Positions 11,344 to 23,800 of a DNA stretch of 64,000 nucleotides are shown here, piece by piece (the first letter of the stretch is position 1; each line of letters starts with the position of its first letter). Origin of the DNA: Gonapodya sp. JEL0774. Its lineage: Eukaryota > Monoblepharomycota > Monoblepharidomycetes > Monoblepharidales > Gonapodyaceae. The notes below the pieces were generated by a model. It was given only the letters and a program-made list of their open reading frames with translations, was not told the origin of the DNA and ran no database searches. Where the stretch lies: positions 62,001-126,000 of the forward strand of contig JADIIX010000060.1 of the NCBI GenBank assembly GCA_027604505.1. Reading direction: 5' to 3'. The translations under genes were made by a program, and so were the position numbers.

Positions 11344-14300
11344 ATGAACAAAGGGGAACCACCCGCACGCAAGAGCTATCAATTGCGCGCTTTGCTTCTC
11401 AAGTCTGCCGCATATCAGCGAAGACAGATTTGGAGCAATCTCAACAATGTTGTGTTTTGCCCGTTCCAAATGGTACGTCCACCAGAATTGATGATAACAG
11501 CTACAACTACAGAAATTGATCCGTGCCCGCCTTCTGTTTTGCTGCGCCTGTCTCGCAGCTACTCCTGGCCTGGTTGCTGCAAATCATAGTGCAGGGTGCA
11601 ATCGACAAAGCCTCGAAGGCCGGAGAGGAATACCTGTACTGCAGCAACGTCCCAGCCGTTCAATCCCTCAACCACTTACCAATCAGCGACACCGATCTGC
11701 TTCCAGCGCTAGGGTTGAATAATTATAGTGGCCCTCCCATAACAGCTGCCAAATACGAACGAGGTATTGTCAAACATGCCAACTCCTTCGGATTTTGTGA
11801 GTCAATATCTGCTATTCTCTATTGATTTTGAGCGATTAATTGAGATTTATGCCAATAGCTAGTCAGGTTGGCTTCGACAGATATATTGCCGGAAAGGCGG
11901 CAGGTGCAAGTCTGACATTGATTGGAAATCAGACATGTGAGCGGTGGATGGGAAGTGAGTTGTTTACGCGGATCTACCGAATCTCGACAGGACTAAATTC
12001 CCTCTACTATGTCCAAGCTGCATTTCCCGACTCCTGGAGCGTTCCCAATCCACCATATGATGCGCCCCTCAACAGTTCGTTTGCGGACGTACTTTCCCGG
12101 GATACGTAAGTTCCATGTTCATTCTAAGCACCTTGCAATTGCTGGTCTCACGGGGAGAGCAAACCACAAAAATAGAACTTATTGCCCCCAGCCGTCAACA
12201 GGCTGGCTTGGCGCAGTGATCGACCCCACATACCTCGCGCCCCTTCTGACCCAATATCAGTCTCTTCCTTGGTCACTCGTGTACGCGCCACCAGAGCTTC
12301 GCTCGTCCGTGGGAGGCAAAGCTTCATCTAAGATCAGTGCCAGTCTAACAGGCCGTGGCGGGAAGCTCGACCTGGAGCTAAGCGTCTCCGGCGGAACACT
12401 GCCCTTCAAGTTCGGACCGGTCACCAACACGTCAGATTCTGGCCTGCTATCTCTTTCCACCAATCGATTTTACGTCACTGATGTTGGTTACTCCCCCGCA
12501 TATCTGGCGGCGTTCGGATTCAACTCGCAGGATGTAGAGTATCCCGGAGCAAAAGACACTTCTAGAGGCCTTTCATATCTTCTCGAAGGTGGCTCTCTTC
12601 CGATCTCGCTACAACTGGCACCATACTTTCAAGACATCTCAGTTGAAGCCGACGGAAGTGAGACTTACAAAGGTGACCCAAACGCCATTGAGAAGGTGGT
12701 AGATGACAAAATTGGAGCAATTCTAGCAGAGTACGTTACCGTGCGATCAGAGCGAGCATCTCACATTGTGTTCACTTCCTGATTGCTGATACTACAGCAC
12801 CGTTATTCAACTCGCTCGCCTCAACAAAAGTGTTATAACCAAGAACGGAGTCGATCCGGGCACTGTAGCGCTCTTCCTACGTAATCTCTCCAGCATCACC
12901 ACCAATATTCCGAGCTCAGCGATTTACTTCCGCTCTCTGGACTTTCCTGGATTGGCATTTGAGGTGACGATTCAAGCTGGAACCGATCAGAGAGTTGCTT
13001 TGAGCTCGAATCTAGCCCCGCAATGGTTCAGAAGTTTGTTGGCGTTAACAGATCTGTCAAATATGCTGAGTGAGTTGTTCTGTATAGCATTGCTGTAAAT
13101 TTTGGAAGGATTCATTTGATCTAAATCCTCGGCCGGGAATAGTTCGACGGCTGGGATCACTCTTCCCAGCTAAGAATCTCTCATTTTCAACAATCTCACA
13201 AGGATTCCGTCACTTTCCAAGCTATGCCAGTGGTAGGCTCAAATTACCACTCGGGAGTTTGATCGGACCTTTCTTGTATCCATGGGGTGAGTCGATGCAA
13301 TGCAAATCCTTTTGTCCATCACGACACGCATTTTTTGTTTCTGCAAGGCGTATCCTTCATGGTTCCGCTTTTTGCAATGAATCTTGTCCAGGAGAAGGAG
13401 CAAAGGATATCGATAATGATGCAGATGGTGAGCGAACTTGTCCCAACGAATATAACGCAGTTAAAAGAAACATCCCTCGTTTCACAGAATGGTTTAAAAC
13501 TATCAACATACTATGTTTCGAAATACCTCGAATACTTTGGGCTCGCCATCTTATCGTCGATTGTGTTCCTTGCAGTGTGAGTAGCGATAATGGGGGGGAA
13601 GAGGGGGAAGGTATCGCTGAGGTTTATGACCACCGTTGGTTGTCGCAGTGGAACAGGTTTCAAGCTAGACATGTTCGTCAAAACGGGACCAGGGGTGCTC
13701 CCTCTGTTATTTGTCTTGTGGAGTGGACTTCAAGTTTCGCTGGCATTTTTTTTCGGCTCCTTCTTTGATCGCAGCCGAACTGCAAACAGTAAGGGAAATA
13801 GTCATACTTCTTTAGACTTATTCACTGATTTCTTCTTGCAAACAGTCGTTACATTTTTGTTTATGCTCTGCTCCGTGGGTGAGTGTGCAATTTTCACCTC
13901 AAGTCCTACCTCCCATCCACTGACGCGCAATAAAATCCACTTACAGTTGTGACTATTTCACTCCAAACCCTCTACGTGGATAGCCTTAATCCTCTCTTTT
14001 TTCTTTGGCCCCCGTTCGCGTTTTTCCGCAGTCTTGCGGACGTTAACAATGCTTCCTGGGTTGCCTCAGCACGCCCCTATGAACTCAGCACAATCCGACT
14101 ACCGGATGAAGTTGCCGTTGCGATAATCTTTATGGTTTTTGAGATCCCCTTCTTTTTATTTGCTGCCGCATACTCGTCGCAAGTGAGTATTCTCACATCG
14201 GATTTTTGGTGTCTCCAATCAATGAACACCCTCCAACTTCAGGTCCTGCCGTCTCAGTATGGTGTGCGACGACCATTTTGGTTCCCAATCACATATTTGA

Positions 14301-16061
14301 TCCGCTTGATGCGGAACTCCAGGCCGGTTGTGCACACTTCCAACGAGGCAACGATGGGGAAGCGCGTCACCGTGAATGATCATGCGACACCTGTGGAGCT
14401 GGGCTCGGTGTCGCATATTGTGTCGATCGCGGAAGAGAATGACGATGTTCGGGACGAACGTGCTCGAGTTTTGGCGAGACGCTTCAATCCGGACACAACT
14501 CCTTTGTACATGGAAGGAATGCAAAAGGTTTGCACTTCGTTCATGGAATCTTGCTGACAGTGTTTTGATTTTACATACTTTTGCCCTTAGATATATGAGT
14601 CGCGTCTAGGAAAACCTCCTAAAGTCGCAGTGAATGATGTCTCCATCGCTGTGGAGCAAGGTACAGTCTTCGGGTTACTCGGACCAAATGGTGCAGGTAC
14701 GTGCGTTTGGGCCTTTGACTGTGTCTGAAAACGTCGATCGATCACGGTTAAACTCATGGGTATAGGTAAAACTACCTTGATAAACATGCTCACGGGGATT
14801 TATCCTCCCACGAACGGTCACGCGGTGGTTGCAGGACACAATATGCGTGGGTGCAATTGCACAGAAGGTTGGACCTAAACATCTGCCTTACAATTTGATA
14901 TGTTTGGATCACATCATAGGCACTGATATGGATGGAGTGTATCGAAACATTGGAGTCTGCCCTCAGCACGACATCTTATGGGAAGATTTGACAGTAGTGG
15001 AGCATCTTCTCTTCTGTGAGTCATTAACGATATGCTTTCTGGAACTGAATTTCATGCACAATTTTTTCTGGGATTAGATGCACGCCTGAAAGGAATACCG
15101 CCCTCTCAGGAACTTCAAGCAGTTGCGGCTTCAATTGAAACGGTTCGGCTCAGTGATCACGCCAAAAAACTCGCAAAGAAATTGAGCGGTGGCGAAAAGA
15201 GAAGGTTGAGCATTGCAATCTCGCTTGTTGGTAATCCATTGTGCGTTTTCTTGGATGAACCAACGGTGAGTTACTCCGAACGTTCATTATCTCTTGTGTT
15301 TTTGACACGCCCGTTGTCTTTCCGCCATCGCAATCAGACAGGACTCGATCCAGAAGTGCGTCGGGGGATCTGGGACATAATAAACACTGCTAAGGAAGGA
15401 AAAACAATTGTGTTGACGACGCACAGGCAAGAATGAACTAAAAGTTCGATCCAAACCCAGTGCACTGAGACATTCTCTAATTACAGCATGGAAGAGGCTG
15501 AAGTTTTGTGTCAGCGGATTGCCATCATGTCGAAAGGGACAATGAGAGTACGTTTGAATCGGTTCTCACTACTTCGAATCTGACCTTCTCACGTTTTGTC
15601 GAATTCAGTGTTTAGGGAGTGTACCCAGACTCAAGCAAGTATACGGCTCTGGATTTAAGCTGCAGTTTACCTCATCAAGTCAGGATATGTCTCGTGCAGT
15701 CAGGTATGGAAGTGTGGTCCATTCATGAATGTACCGTAACTTGGCGCTCAAACAAAACTACTTCCCCTCCATAAAGATATATCGAGTCGATTCTTCCATC
15801 TGGCTCATTTCAAAATATTGATGCTTTCTCCACTACCTGTGCCTACCAGTTCTCCCCAGTGCCTGGTCTTGTGGGAAATGTGTTCGAAGAATTGATGCGA
15901 GGAGCTCAGTCACACGGTATTGAGGATTGGGGCATATCGCAGACCTCTTTGGAGGAAGTCTTTTTGGCAATTATATCGTGAGTGGGGCTGATTCTGTTAC
16001 TTTGATTGTTATCTTACGATTCATTAACGGGTGCAGAGATGAAGACGCGGACGCGGACTAA
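11344..16061 (+). CDS. ABC transporter, A subfamily, half-size (one TMD, one NBD)
   Basis: About 21 short exons encode roughly 1,100 residues. Exon 1 (11344-11472) gives QLRALLLKSAAYQRRQIWSN and exon 2 starts at 11559 with LLLAWLLQIIVQG, the typical first ABCA membrane helix. A large lumenal/extracellular domain (about 11.6-13.2 kb) follows, then a membrane block around 13.3-14.2 kb (VPLFAMNLVQEKEQRI, GVLPLLFVLWSGLQVSLAFF). The nucleotide-binding domain has Walker A GPNGAG/KTTL (split by an intron near 14.70-14.77 kb), Q-loop region CPQHDILWEDLTV, signature LSGGEKRRLS, Walker B LCVFLDEPT/TGLDP (split), switch His in TTHS, and the ABCA C-terminal LEEVFLAIIS. The last exon ends DEDADAD. ABCA proteins move lipids across membranes. 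There is one NBD only, so it should dimerise. Inner exon limits are approximate. Confidence 0.9.
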
Positions 16062-16326
16062 AAAGAACTTTTTCGACGAATCATTGACAGGAAGCTGTAT
16101 TGTGTATTGTTTACTTAGAGGGAAGGATGACATCAATTTGCCACAGTAAGACTTGAGACTTGATGTATGACAACAAAATACATTTTACAACATGAAAGAT
16201 TAAATTGAAAGAGATATTACAGTTAATCCTTTGAAACACAGGTCTGGATCTGCTTCTAGGGCATTCACCCGGAATGGGTCTCGAAAGCAACATATAGAAA
16301 GAAATCGGACAAAAGGGCTGCCGTCT

Positions 16327-19300
16327 TCACCCCTTCTTTTCCTTCCTAGCTTCCAATTCTCTCTTCCAAGCCGGTATAGAGCTCTCATCCTTATCGATCG
16401 GCTTGGGCTTGACGGGAAGGGGTGGCGGTCTGGTGGTGGGCTTCGCCATGGTGGCGGTGACCGACTGGGAAGGAGTCTGTTCAACCACAGCAGATTTCTT
16501 TTGCCATACGGGAAGAGCATGAGCAGATTCCGATACAGGATCAGCGAGCACTACCCCCGTATTTCTCGGCCGTTCCTCCACCACCACAGGTTTGACACCA
16601 ACCTTGGCTGGAGCGGTGGGGTTAGAAGGAGCCATGGCGGTTTCCTTACGCTTTGCGAGGTCGCGCTTCCAGGCAGGTTCGGTCAATACATTAGAGACAG
16701 CCACAGTCTGCAATGGCGATGCAGGGTTGACGATGGCTAGCCCAGAATTCCGAGTTGGAACAGTACTTAGGGGTGGATCTGTAGTCATTGACTTTACTAG
16801 CGACTGCACCGCGACTTCTTCAATACGCGGACCGGAAGATGGCGTGACCTCTGACGTGCCTTTAGCGATATTAGATCCGACAGTGGCTGAACTTGCCGTT
16901 CCAATCGCCCTTGCCCTTAATTCCTTCTTCCATGCTGGTTCATTCATTTGCAGTTGTCCCTGGGCTCCCGTGGAAGAATCAGTCGCCCTCTTGCCATCCC
17001 CAACAATCACAGGTTCCGCTTGCGGACTGAGCTTCATTGCGTCAGAATTCCTTTTTACGAGAGGTGCCTCCGTGACGTAAGTGGGTGACTCAGATGTTGC
17101 AACCTTCGACACTGAGGGATCCGTGGGCTGAGGGTGTTTCCAGGTTGCTTGCACCGTCGATGTCGAGAGGTCGGGTTGCTTCCAGAGAGACTGATTCTGT
17201 TGTGCGTTTGCCACAGCGAGGGGCACAGAGTTTGTGCCTTCATTTGAGCTCGGACTAGAGGCGGGACTTGGCCTCATCCGTTCAATTTCGAGGGTGCGTT
17301 TTGGCGCGTGGTCCGCCAATTCACTTTCAGTCGCTGTTGTACTTGTCGGCGACGTCCCGGGAGACGCGGCACGAAGTTTGGAGCCGAGAGCAGCAATCCA
17401 GGCAGGGTTGGGGTGGTACGGATGAGGAGACTAGTACGGAAGATTCAGGGCAGTCTAGCACAGTGATGTACGGGCCGGGACAGTCCAAGCAAGGCAACCG
17501 AACCCACCTCACTCCCAGCTCCGCCTGATTCTTTTCTCTCCAAAGCTCCAATCGCTCCTCCACCGCTCATCTTCGGGCTCGCACCAGCTCCTAACATTGC
17601 AACCGAGGAGGCTGGAGCAGCAGGCAACCGAACCTCCATTTCCGCATCTCCACGTCCGGCTATCAACGACAACCCGGTGGTACTTCCGCCAGCATCGACT
17701 CTTGTCACGGTCGAGGATCCCGCAACAATGTCTGATGAGGTTGCTGTGATGTCAACCATCCTGTGCTGGGCAGCACGCAATGGAGCTTTTGATGGAACGG
17801 CTGGGGTGTTAGCCATCGGGAGAAATGGCGCCGAGCCAGGGGAAGAAGCTCGCGGACTGGAAGCGCCTGGCACGGGCTTCTTAGCAACGAGGGGTGCCGG
17901 CTGTGGTAGAGACCCTGAACTAGGAGAAGCTGACGATGCTGAGGTTGACGCTGCCGCGGATGCGTTTGCGGGGCGGATGGATGAAAGGAGGGAGGAACGG
18001 GGTGGTGGAGAGGGTCTATTAGAAGCTTGCGGAGCCGGAGAGGCTGAGAGAGCGGCAACAGACGACGGAGGTGCCTCAGGGGTCGTGTGGGGGAGCAGAG
18101 CAGTGGAGTTTGCCGGTGGGGCCGGCATAATTTTGGGGTGGAGGACTGGTGTGGAGTTCGCGGGCGGAGGCGGTGGTGTGAGTGTAGCAAGCATTGCGGT
18201 CGAATTTGCAGGTGGCTCTGGTGTGCGGGTACTGATCGCCGCTGACGAGTTAGTCGGAGGCGTAGTGACCACAGAGCCGGCCAAACCCATGTTTGATGAG
18301 ATGGAGTTTGTGGGAGGCGGAGGGGCGGGAGAGGTGAGCGACGGGAGGGAGGAGAGAGAGGATACAGGTGCAGTGGGGCCAGGTCGCGCGAAATGCTTGG
18401 GGATAGCGCTGACGGGCTTGAGAGCGGTGGCAGTAGGGGAAGTTGGGCTAGAATCTGATGTCGATGAGATCGGAGTTGTTTCATTAAATTCACTGGGAAG
18501 TGTCACTGCAGTTTGCTGAGATTCCGATTGAGCTGCGAGTGTGAGCGTCGCCACTGGTAGTTTGGCAGTCGGTCCAGGAACCTCATCACCCACTCCCGTA
18601 ACTCCACTTCCGGCGGTGGAGGGTGAGGATGGTGCGCCAGCGGACTTCGCATTCGGGTTCCTACTCATCGCCACTTTCAAGTGAGCTCCGAAAAAGGCCG
18701 CCGGCGATGACTTGGAAAGATCAGGAGCAGGAATGGTAGTGTTAGCATCGGTGGCATCTTTAAGATGAGGTCCATCGGAGGAGGGATTGGGACTATGTGA
18801 AGTCCCTGAGTGCGCAGGGGTCACCCAGTTTCCGGCGCTAGATGCTCGGTCACGTTCACGAGATTGTTCACCGAGTGCAAGTATTGCTTCTGCTTCAAGG
18901 GACGCCGCGTGTTCAGTCTTATGGGGTTTCTCATCAGCTGAGCTCTTGGCCCTGTCCTTTAGACCAACAGCTGCAGCAGTCGCACCTGCTCCCAAGCCCC
19001 CACCAGAAAGCAACTCGCACGAAGCTGCCCGAGAGTTCACTTGTGACCTCCGCCTTTCCTGACTTGCTTTCAGGGCACCCTGCAGATCCGAGAGTATATT
19101 AAGGGCGCCAGCCGAGCCCGCAGCACCAGGGATTCCGGATTTTCGAGAAGGTGCAGATGAGGTAGACGCTATAAATGGTGTCGCAGGCATTAACGCGGAT
19201 GTTGAGACTGATGTCGCTGATACAATAGAAGAGCCACACGCGGTGTCCGCCGGAACGGCTTCCGGCTTCCGATCTTCCCCAGCCCGTGCCGCAGCAGCTC

Positions 19301-19562
19301 GCAGATGTGTTTGTGTAGGGGGCCTTCGACCGCGCTGGCCCTTTGGTCGTGTCGCTGCGAGACGCCCCCCTACAGAGCTCGCAGTGGCCACGGCGAATGA
19401 GGCGAGCCGAACATGCGAATCACGGGGCATTGCAGACGACCCAAAAGTTGGAAGGGAATGTTGGGTCACAACTGAACCTGGAGTCCGATTCTCAGACTGA
19501 GAGGAGTCGGGCAATGCAGATGCTACAGCGGAGGCGACAGATTCACACCCGGAAGACGCCAT
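16327..19562 (-). CDS. Large Pro/Ser/Ala-rich protein with repeated PAWK-type motifs
   Basis: Two minus-strand exons, 19562-17508 and 17430-16327, join in phase 0 to 1,052 residues. The junction is ..GGAGSE/SPHPYHPNPAW... The exon-1 part is disordered and Pro/Ser/Thr/Ala-rich, with a run of PP(A/T)NS units (PPTNSISS, PPTNSSAA, PPANSTAM, PPANSTPV, PPANSTAL). The exon-2 part carries repeated Trp motifs: NPAWIAALGSKLRA, EPAWKKELRARA, EPAWKRDLAKRKE, PVWQKKSA and C-terminal IPAWKRELEARKEKKG. Such PxWKRxLxxRK segments resemble short actin- or phosphatase-linked motifs of phostensin/taperin-type animal proteins, but this is only a motif-level likeness. No folded domain is seen. It may be a scaffold or cytoskeletal adaptor; the function is unknown. 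Confidence 0.8.
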
Positions 19563-20801
19563 GTAAAGAGATATTCACTGCTGACGCCAGATCAGCCGGC
19601 CAAGGACGTGGCCAGACCCAAACTATGTATGATGTGTGCGGCCTACAACACACTCAAAAACAAGTGCTGCGATCTGTTGTCTTTGGTTGGTGCGAAGTCC
19701 GTGGCAACATAGCCGCACTCAGTGAATTTATTCCGATGGAAAGAAGCATGCTTATTCTCTGTCGAGTGTGGTGTATGTGGGGAAGACTTGTATGTAGATC
19801 TTAAATTCGCATCCCAAAGGACAAGCAGTCTCATAGATAGTCATTAAACAGCTGGAAATGCACATCATAAATCTTTCTAGATTAGGTGGTTCATGATTGG
19901 CAGGTGAAGTGAAAGATTGAGTTTTTGTTGGACAGCGAAGGAGCAGGGCGGAGGCCATGGAGCCAGCAGAGGGCGAAGAAGACGAGCGCAGCACACAAAG
20001 GCATCACCTCTTCTTACACTGTGCAAGAGCAACGCTTAATAGTCCAGGCTGATCTTGAGAAGCTATCTCTCTTCTCCGACAGTTCTGAGAAGATTAGTAG
20101 TGACCTGTGAGGAGTAAGGCGGTTTTACCTCGATTCTGGGAGCAGTGCCAGTGACGACGCGCTGAGGAGATTCGAAGACCGGTGAGTCTGCGCAGCGACA
20201 CTTGATGGAAGAGCTGGAAGTGAAAGGGGCATTCTCGGACAGAGACATTTGGGAGGGAGGAGCGGGGTAGAGTGCGCAGAACAAGAGGCCGGCGAACCGA
20301 GAACGGGGTTGACGCGCACATTGGGAAGTACCATTCGTCTGACGGAGAGAAATGAAGTTTGATTGTTGAGAATTCGAAGTACTTTGTATATGAGTGCTCC
20401 GCGGTTGTTCCAGGCACAGAGGATATGCTCGCAACCAAGAGAAACATCCTATACACGCGTTTGATGCGCGATTCTTCGTGGATATGAGAACAATGCGCTC
20501 CGACCAGAGTGTATCTCGAATTTTTCTTTTATATATCACTTCATAATAACTTGAGGGACGTGGGAAATCGGCTTTGTATTGCTTGAGGACTGGCGCGCTT
20601 TCGCCCACTACGAACGGGGGATGTCTTGAAGTCGTTTTATTGGCGGTCATTTTATCCCTGAGCAATATTATTGAACACCTGGTCCTGTTTCTTTCTGCCA
20701 CTCAAGTGGAAGCGAGTCTTACCTTTACTGGGAATCCAGGATCATCGATAGTTTGAGAAAACAAGGCCAACCTTGATTCCCAATCATCGGAAGGCAATAA
20801 C
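19563..20801. other. Divergent upstream region, possible small minus-strand gene(s)
   Basis: Between the PAWK protein (minus) and the CHD remodeller (plus). It holds one long minus frame (20650-20063, listed separately). A short minus frame around 20008 begins MPLCAALVFFALCWLHGL, signal-peptide-like, 37 residues. Neither resembles a known family. Confidence 0.4.
20063..20650 (-). CDS. Hypothetical protein, uncertain
   Basis: An uninterrupted minus-strand frame of 195 codons from ATG 20650, starting MTANKTTSRHPPFVV. A Cys-containing segment SIKCRCADSPVFESPQRVV lies near 20.17-20.21 kb. A possible donor (GAG/GTAAAA) near 20.15 kb would shorten it and join a short exon ending ISLDY. The length is more than expected by chance in this base composition, but there is no domain, and its 5' end lies only 150 bases from the CHD gene start. 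Confidence 0.28.
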   Translation of the reverse strand: MTANKTTSRHPPFVVGESAPVLKQYKADFPRPSSYYEVIYKRKIRDTLWSERIVLISTKNRASNACIGCFSWLRAYPLCLEQPRSTHIQSTSNSQQSNFISLRQTNGTSQCARQPRSRFAGLLFCALYPAPPSQMSLSENAPFTSSSSIKCRCADSPVFESPQRVVTGTAPRIEVKPPYSSQVTTNLLRTVGEER

Positions 20802-23800
20802 ATGGCTTCTCAGCTTCCAATTGCCTACCAAGGGTACTCAGCACAGGGTAACGCCAACCGTCCCTCAAACCAACAAAACCCCCCGCCCAGTAGCTACCCA
20901 AACATCGCTCACGTGCTGCAGCACACAGCTGCACAACTCAACGGCGCAAGGCCTCCCAACAACCTTTCCACTTCCGCCACGCCCATGTCTGCTGGCCTGT
21001 CGCCTGCATATGCTCAGTCGGCCGGATTCTCACAAGCACCAGTTCGACCGGGCCTTGGTCCAAACCATGCGCAGGTCCACTCGAACATGGGGTCAGCTCC
21101 GGGGTATAACTGGCAGCACTCTTCTAAGCCTGGACAATCTGGGTACTATGTCCCTCAACTCGGAGCCCAACTCACGGCGGGAACACAGCCAGGTAGCACC
21201 ATGGCCCTTCCGGCAGGAGTATCGATGGCAAGCGTGCAATCAATGCCGGCAAGTGCACCAAATGCTGCCGGACACTCAGTGAATACAACAAACGCCGCCG
21301 TTGCAAATGCTGTGATGCGAGCTGCGGTAACTTCTGGACTACCCATGCTAATGCCTCCAGGGTACACCATGCCTTATAGCGTGACCGGCGTAACAAGTAT
21401 GGCGAATATGGTCAATATTGCGAATGGATCGAATACGGTGAACATGGTTGGCGGCAGAGGTGGCGGCGGACGTGGAGGACGAGGGCGCGGGAGAGGTGGT
21501 AGACCTCCTGGCCCTGTCTCCAAAAAGAAGAAGAAGAAGAACGAGTGGGATGACGACGACGATCCGGAGCCAGACGTGACCGAACCCTCATCGTCGGATG
21601 AGTTTGAGGTTGACGACCCCACTGGTGGTGGTTCAGGAGAAGGGCTATCCTCAGACGAAGAATATCACGAACCAAAACCTAAAGCTGCCCAATTTAACGG
21701 TAGGCTAATGGCACCAATGGGGCTGAATGGGATGGACGCTCTGGGGTCTCCTCTCTATTCAGGAACTCCTAGCAGAACAGGCACCCCCGCCAGTGTCGGA
21801 TCTAGTAGAGGGGGGAAGCGAGGAAAGAAGGTGGGCTCGAAGAAAAAGAGAGGCGAGGACGATGATGATGACGAATTGGAAGAAGATGAGGAGGAGGACG
21901 GAGAGGCTGGTGCAGACGATAAAGAAAGGAAACCCCGAGGTTACTCTGGTAAATACATTGGAGTAACTCTCTTTGATGCTGTTGAAATGGGTCAAAACCT
22001 CTACTCTGTGTTTCAGGTGGTCCCACACTTGTGAAGCAAAAGCTCCCATCCTCCATCATATATCACGAGCGGGTCAACATTCCCTTCGGTGTGCGCGATC
22101 TTCAAAACATTGAAAAGGCTCTAGCATGGCGGCACGTCTCTCCGACAGCCCACCATAGTCACGCGGATCCTGATCCAAGCAGTGAAGAACCTTGCCCGCC
22201 TGGTAACCAAATACTTGTCAAGTATCGATTTTGCGCTTATTTGCATTGTCGATGGTTACCTGTATCGGATGTCGAACGGAGCAATCTCGGCAAAGGGAGG
22301 GTGAAGAAATTCATGGAAACTCACTACAACGGCTGGATGGCTTGGAACAACGAGGAGCCCTTCAATCCCAACTTCAAAATTGTAAGTTCTCTCAAATTTC
22401 ACTCTCATTAAGCTCACTAACTTTTCGAGCGGGTGCTCGGATATCAGCCTGATCGTGTCATTGATGAGGCTATGGGTGATAACGGAGTGATCTATTATCT
22501 TGTCAAATGGTCTTCCCTCGAGCATTCGGAATCGACTTGGGAGTCCGCCGATCTTTTGGATGATTTGTGTCCCGAATTGGTTGCGGTGTACAACACGCGT
22601 AAAATACTGGATCCTGGCAAACAGCAAAGTTTGTACAACAGGGCCCGACGGCCACAGCCAGGTACGCTCCAAAGGCTGGTAGAAAGTCCAGAATTCAAAG
22701 ATGGCAACAAGCTCAGGGCTTATCAACTTGAGGGTGTCAATTGGTTGATGCATTGGTGGGTGCTAGGGCCTTGACTTATCAACGTAGCCATCATTCACCT
22801 CCGATCTCGCCAGCTGGGCAAATCGCCAGAGCTCGATTTTGGCCGACGAGATGGTGAGAGGTGGAAACACGTTGGCTCCGCTGCGGATCACAATTCATGG
22901 TGTATTGCGGTCTTCAGGGTCTGGGAAAAACTGTTCAATCGATCGGACTCCTGTTTGAGCTGTATCATAAGTTCGGCATAAAAGGGCCGTTTTTGGTAAT
23001 TGCGCCACTTTCCAGTGAGTTCGCCTGCCGCACCCGATATCGTCTTTTGGTCCTCTCAAGTTAATTCCCTGACGTGAAACTATGTCGTAGCTTTGCCTAA
23101 CTGGGAGCGCGAGTTTAGCACGTGGACAGATATGAACGTGGTCGTTTTCCGCGGTCGCGAGACAACACGGCATCTTATCGTCGGCACAGAGTTCTATTAT
23201 ACGAACGCACAAGGCAACTACGTACCCAACATCTACAAATTCGATGTTCTCCTAACTACCTACGAGATGGCAACGATATCCGCCCCACAACTTCAGAAGA
23301 TCGACTTTGCTGTCGCAGTGATCGACGAGGCCCACAGGCTTAAAAGTGCGAAGAGCAAAACAGGCGAAACACTCAAGACCTACCGAATGGAGCACAGGGT
23401 CTTGTTGACGGGCACCCCTTTACAAGTAAGCACAAGTCCTCGGTTTCAATCGGCATTTATTCAAAATTGCAATTATCATCGTACATCGACTAGAATAACA
23501 TGGAAGAGTTATGGGCCATCCTGAACTTCCTTGAGCCGAGTCGCTTCAGGTAAAGATCAATTTGCCTTGAATGCTGATGTCATAACTTTCTCATCTTGTG
23601 AAATACACCCAGATCTGAGCAAGCATTCATCCAACAGTATGGTGCTTTGAAGACGGCGGAGGATGTCGTCCAGGTTCAAGAACTCTTGAAGCCTTTGATG
23701 CTTCGGCGCATGAAAGACGACGTCGAGGCGTCCATTCCCGTGAAAGAGGAAACCATCATCGAAGTCACGTTAACTCCCATACAGAAAAAGTACTACCGTG

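Noticed and set aside
17677-18519. 280-codon plus-strand frame opposite the PAWK protein
   Set aside because: Antisense shadow of a long GC-biased coding exon with Gly/Ala/Glu composition.
21520-21545. (AAG)n run as a microsatellite
   Set aside because: It codes a Lys run in the CHD N-terminus next to an acidic patch and is better explained as coding.
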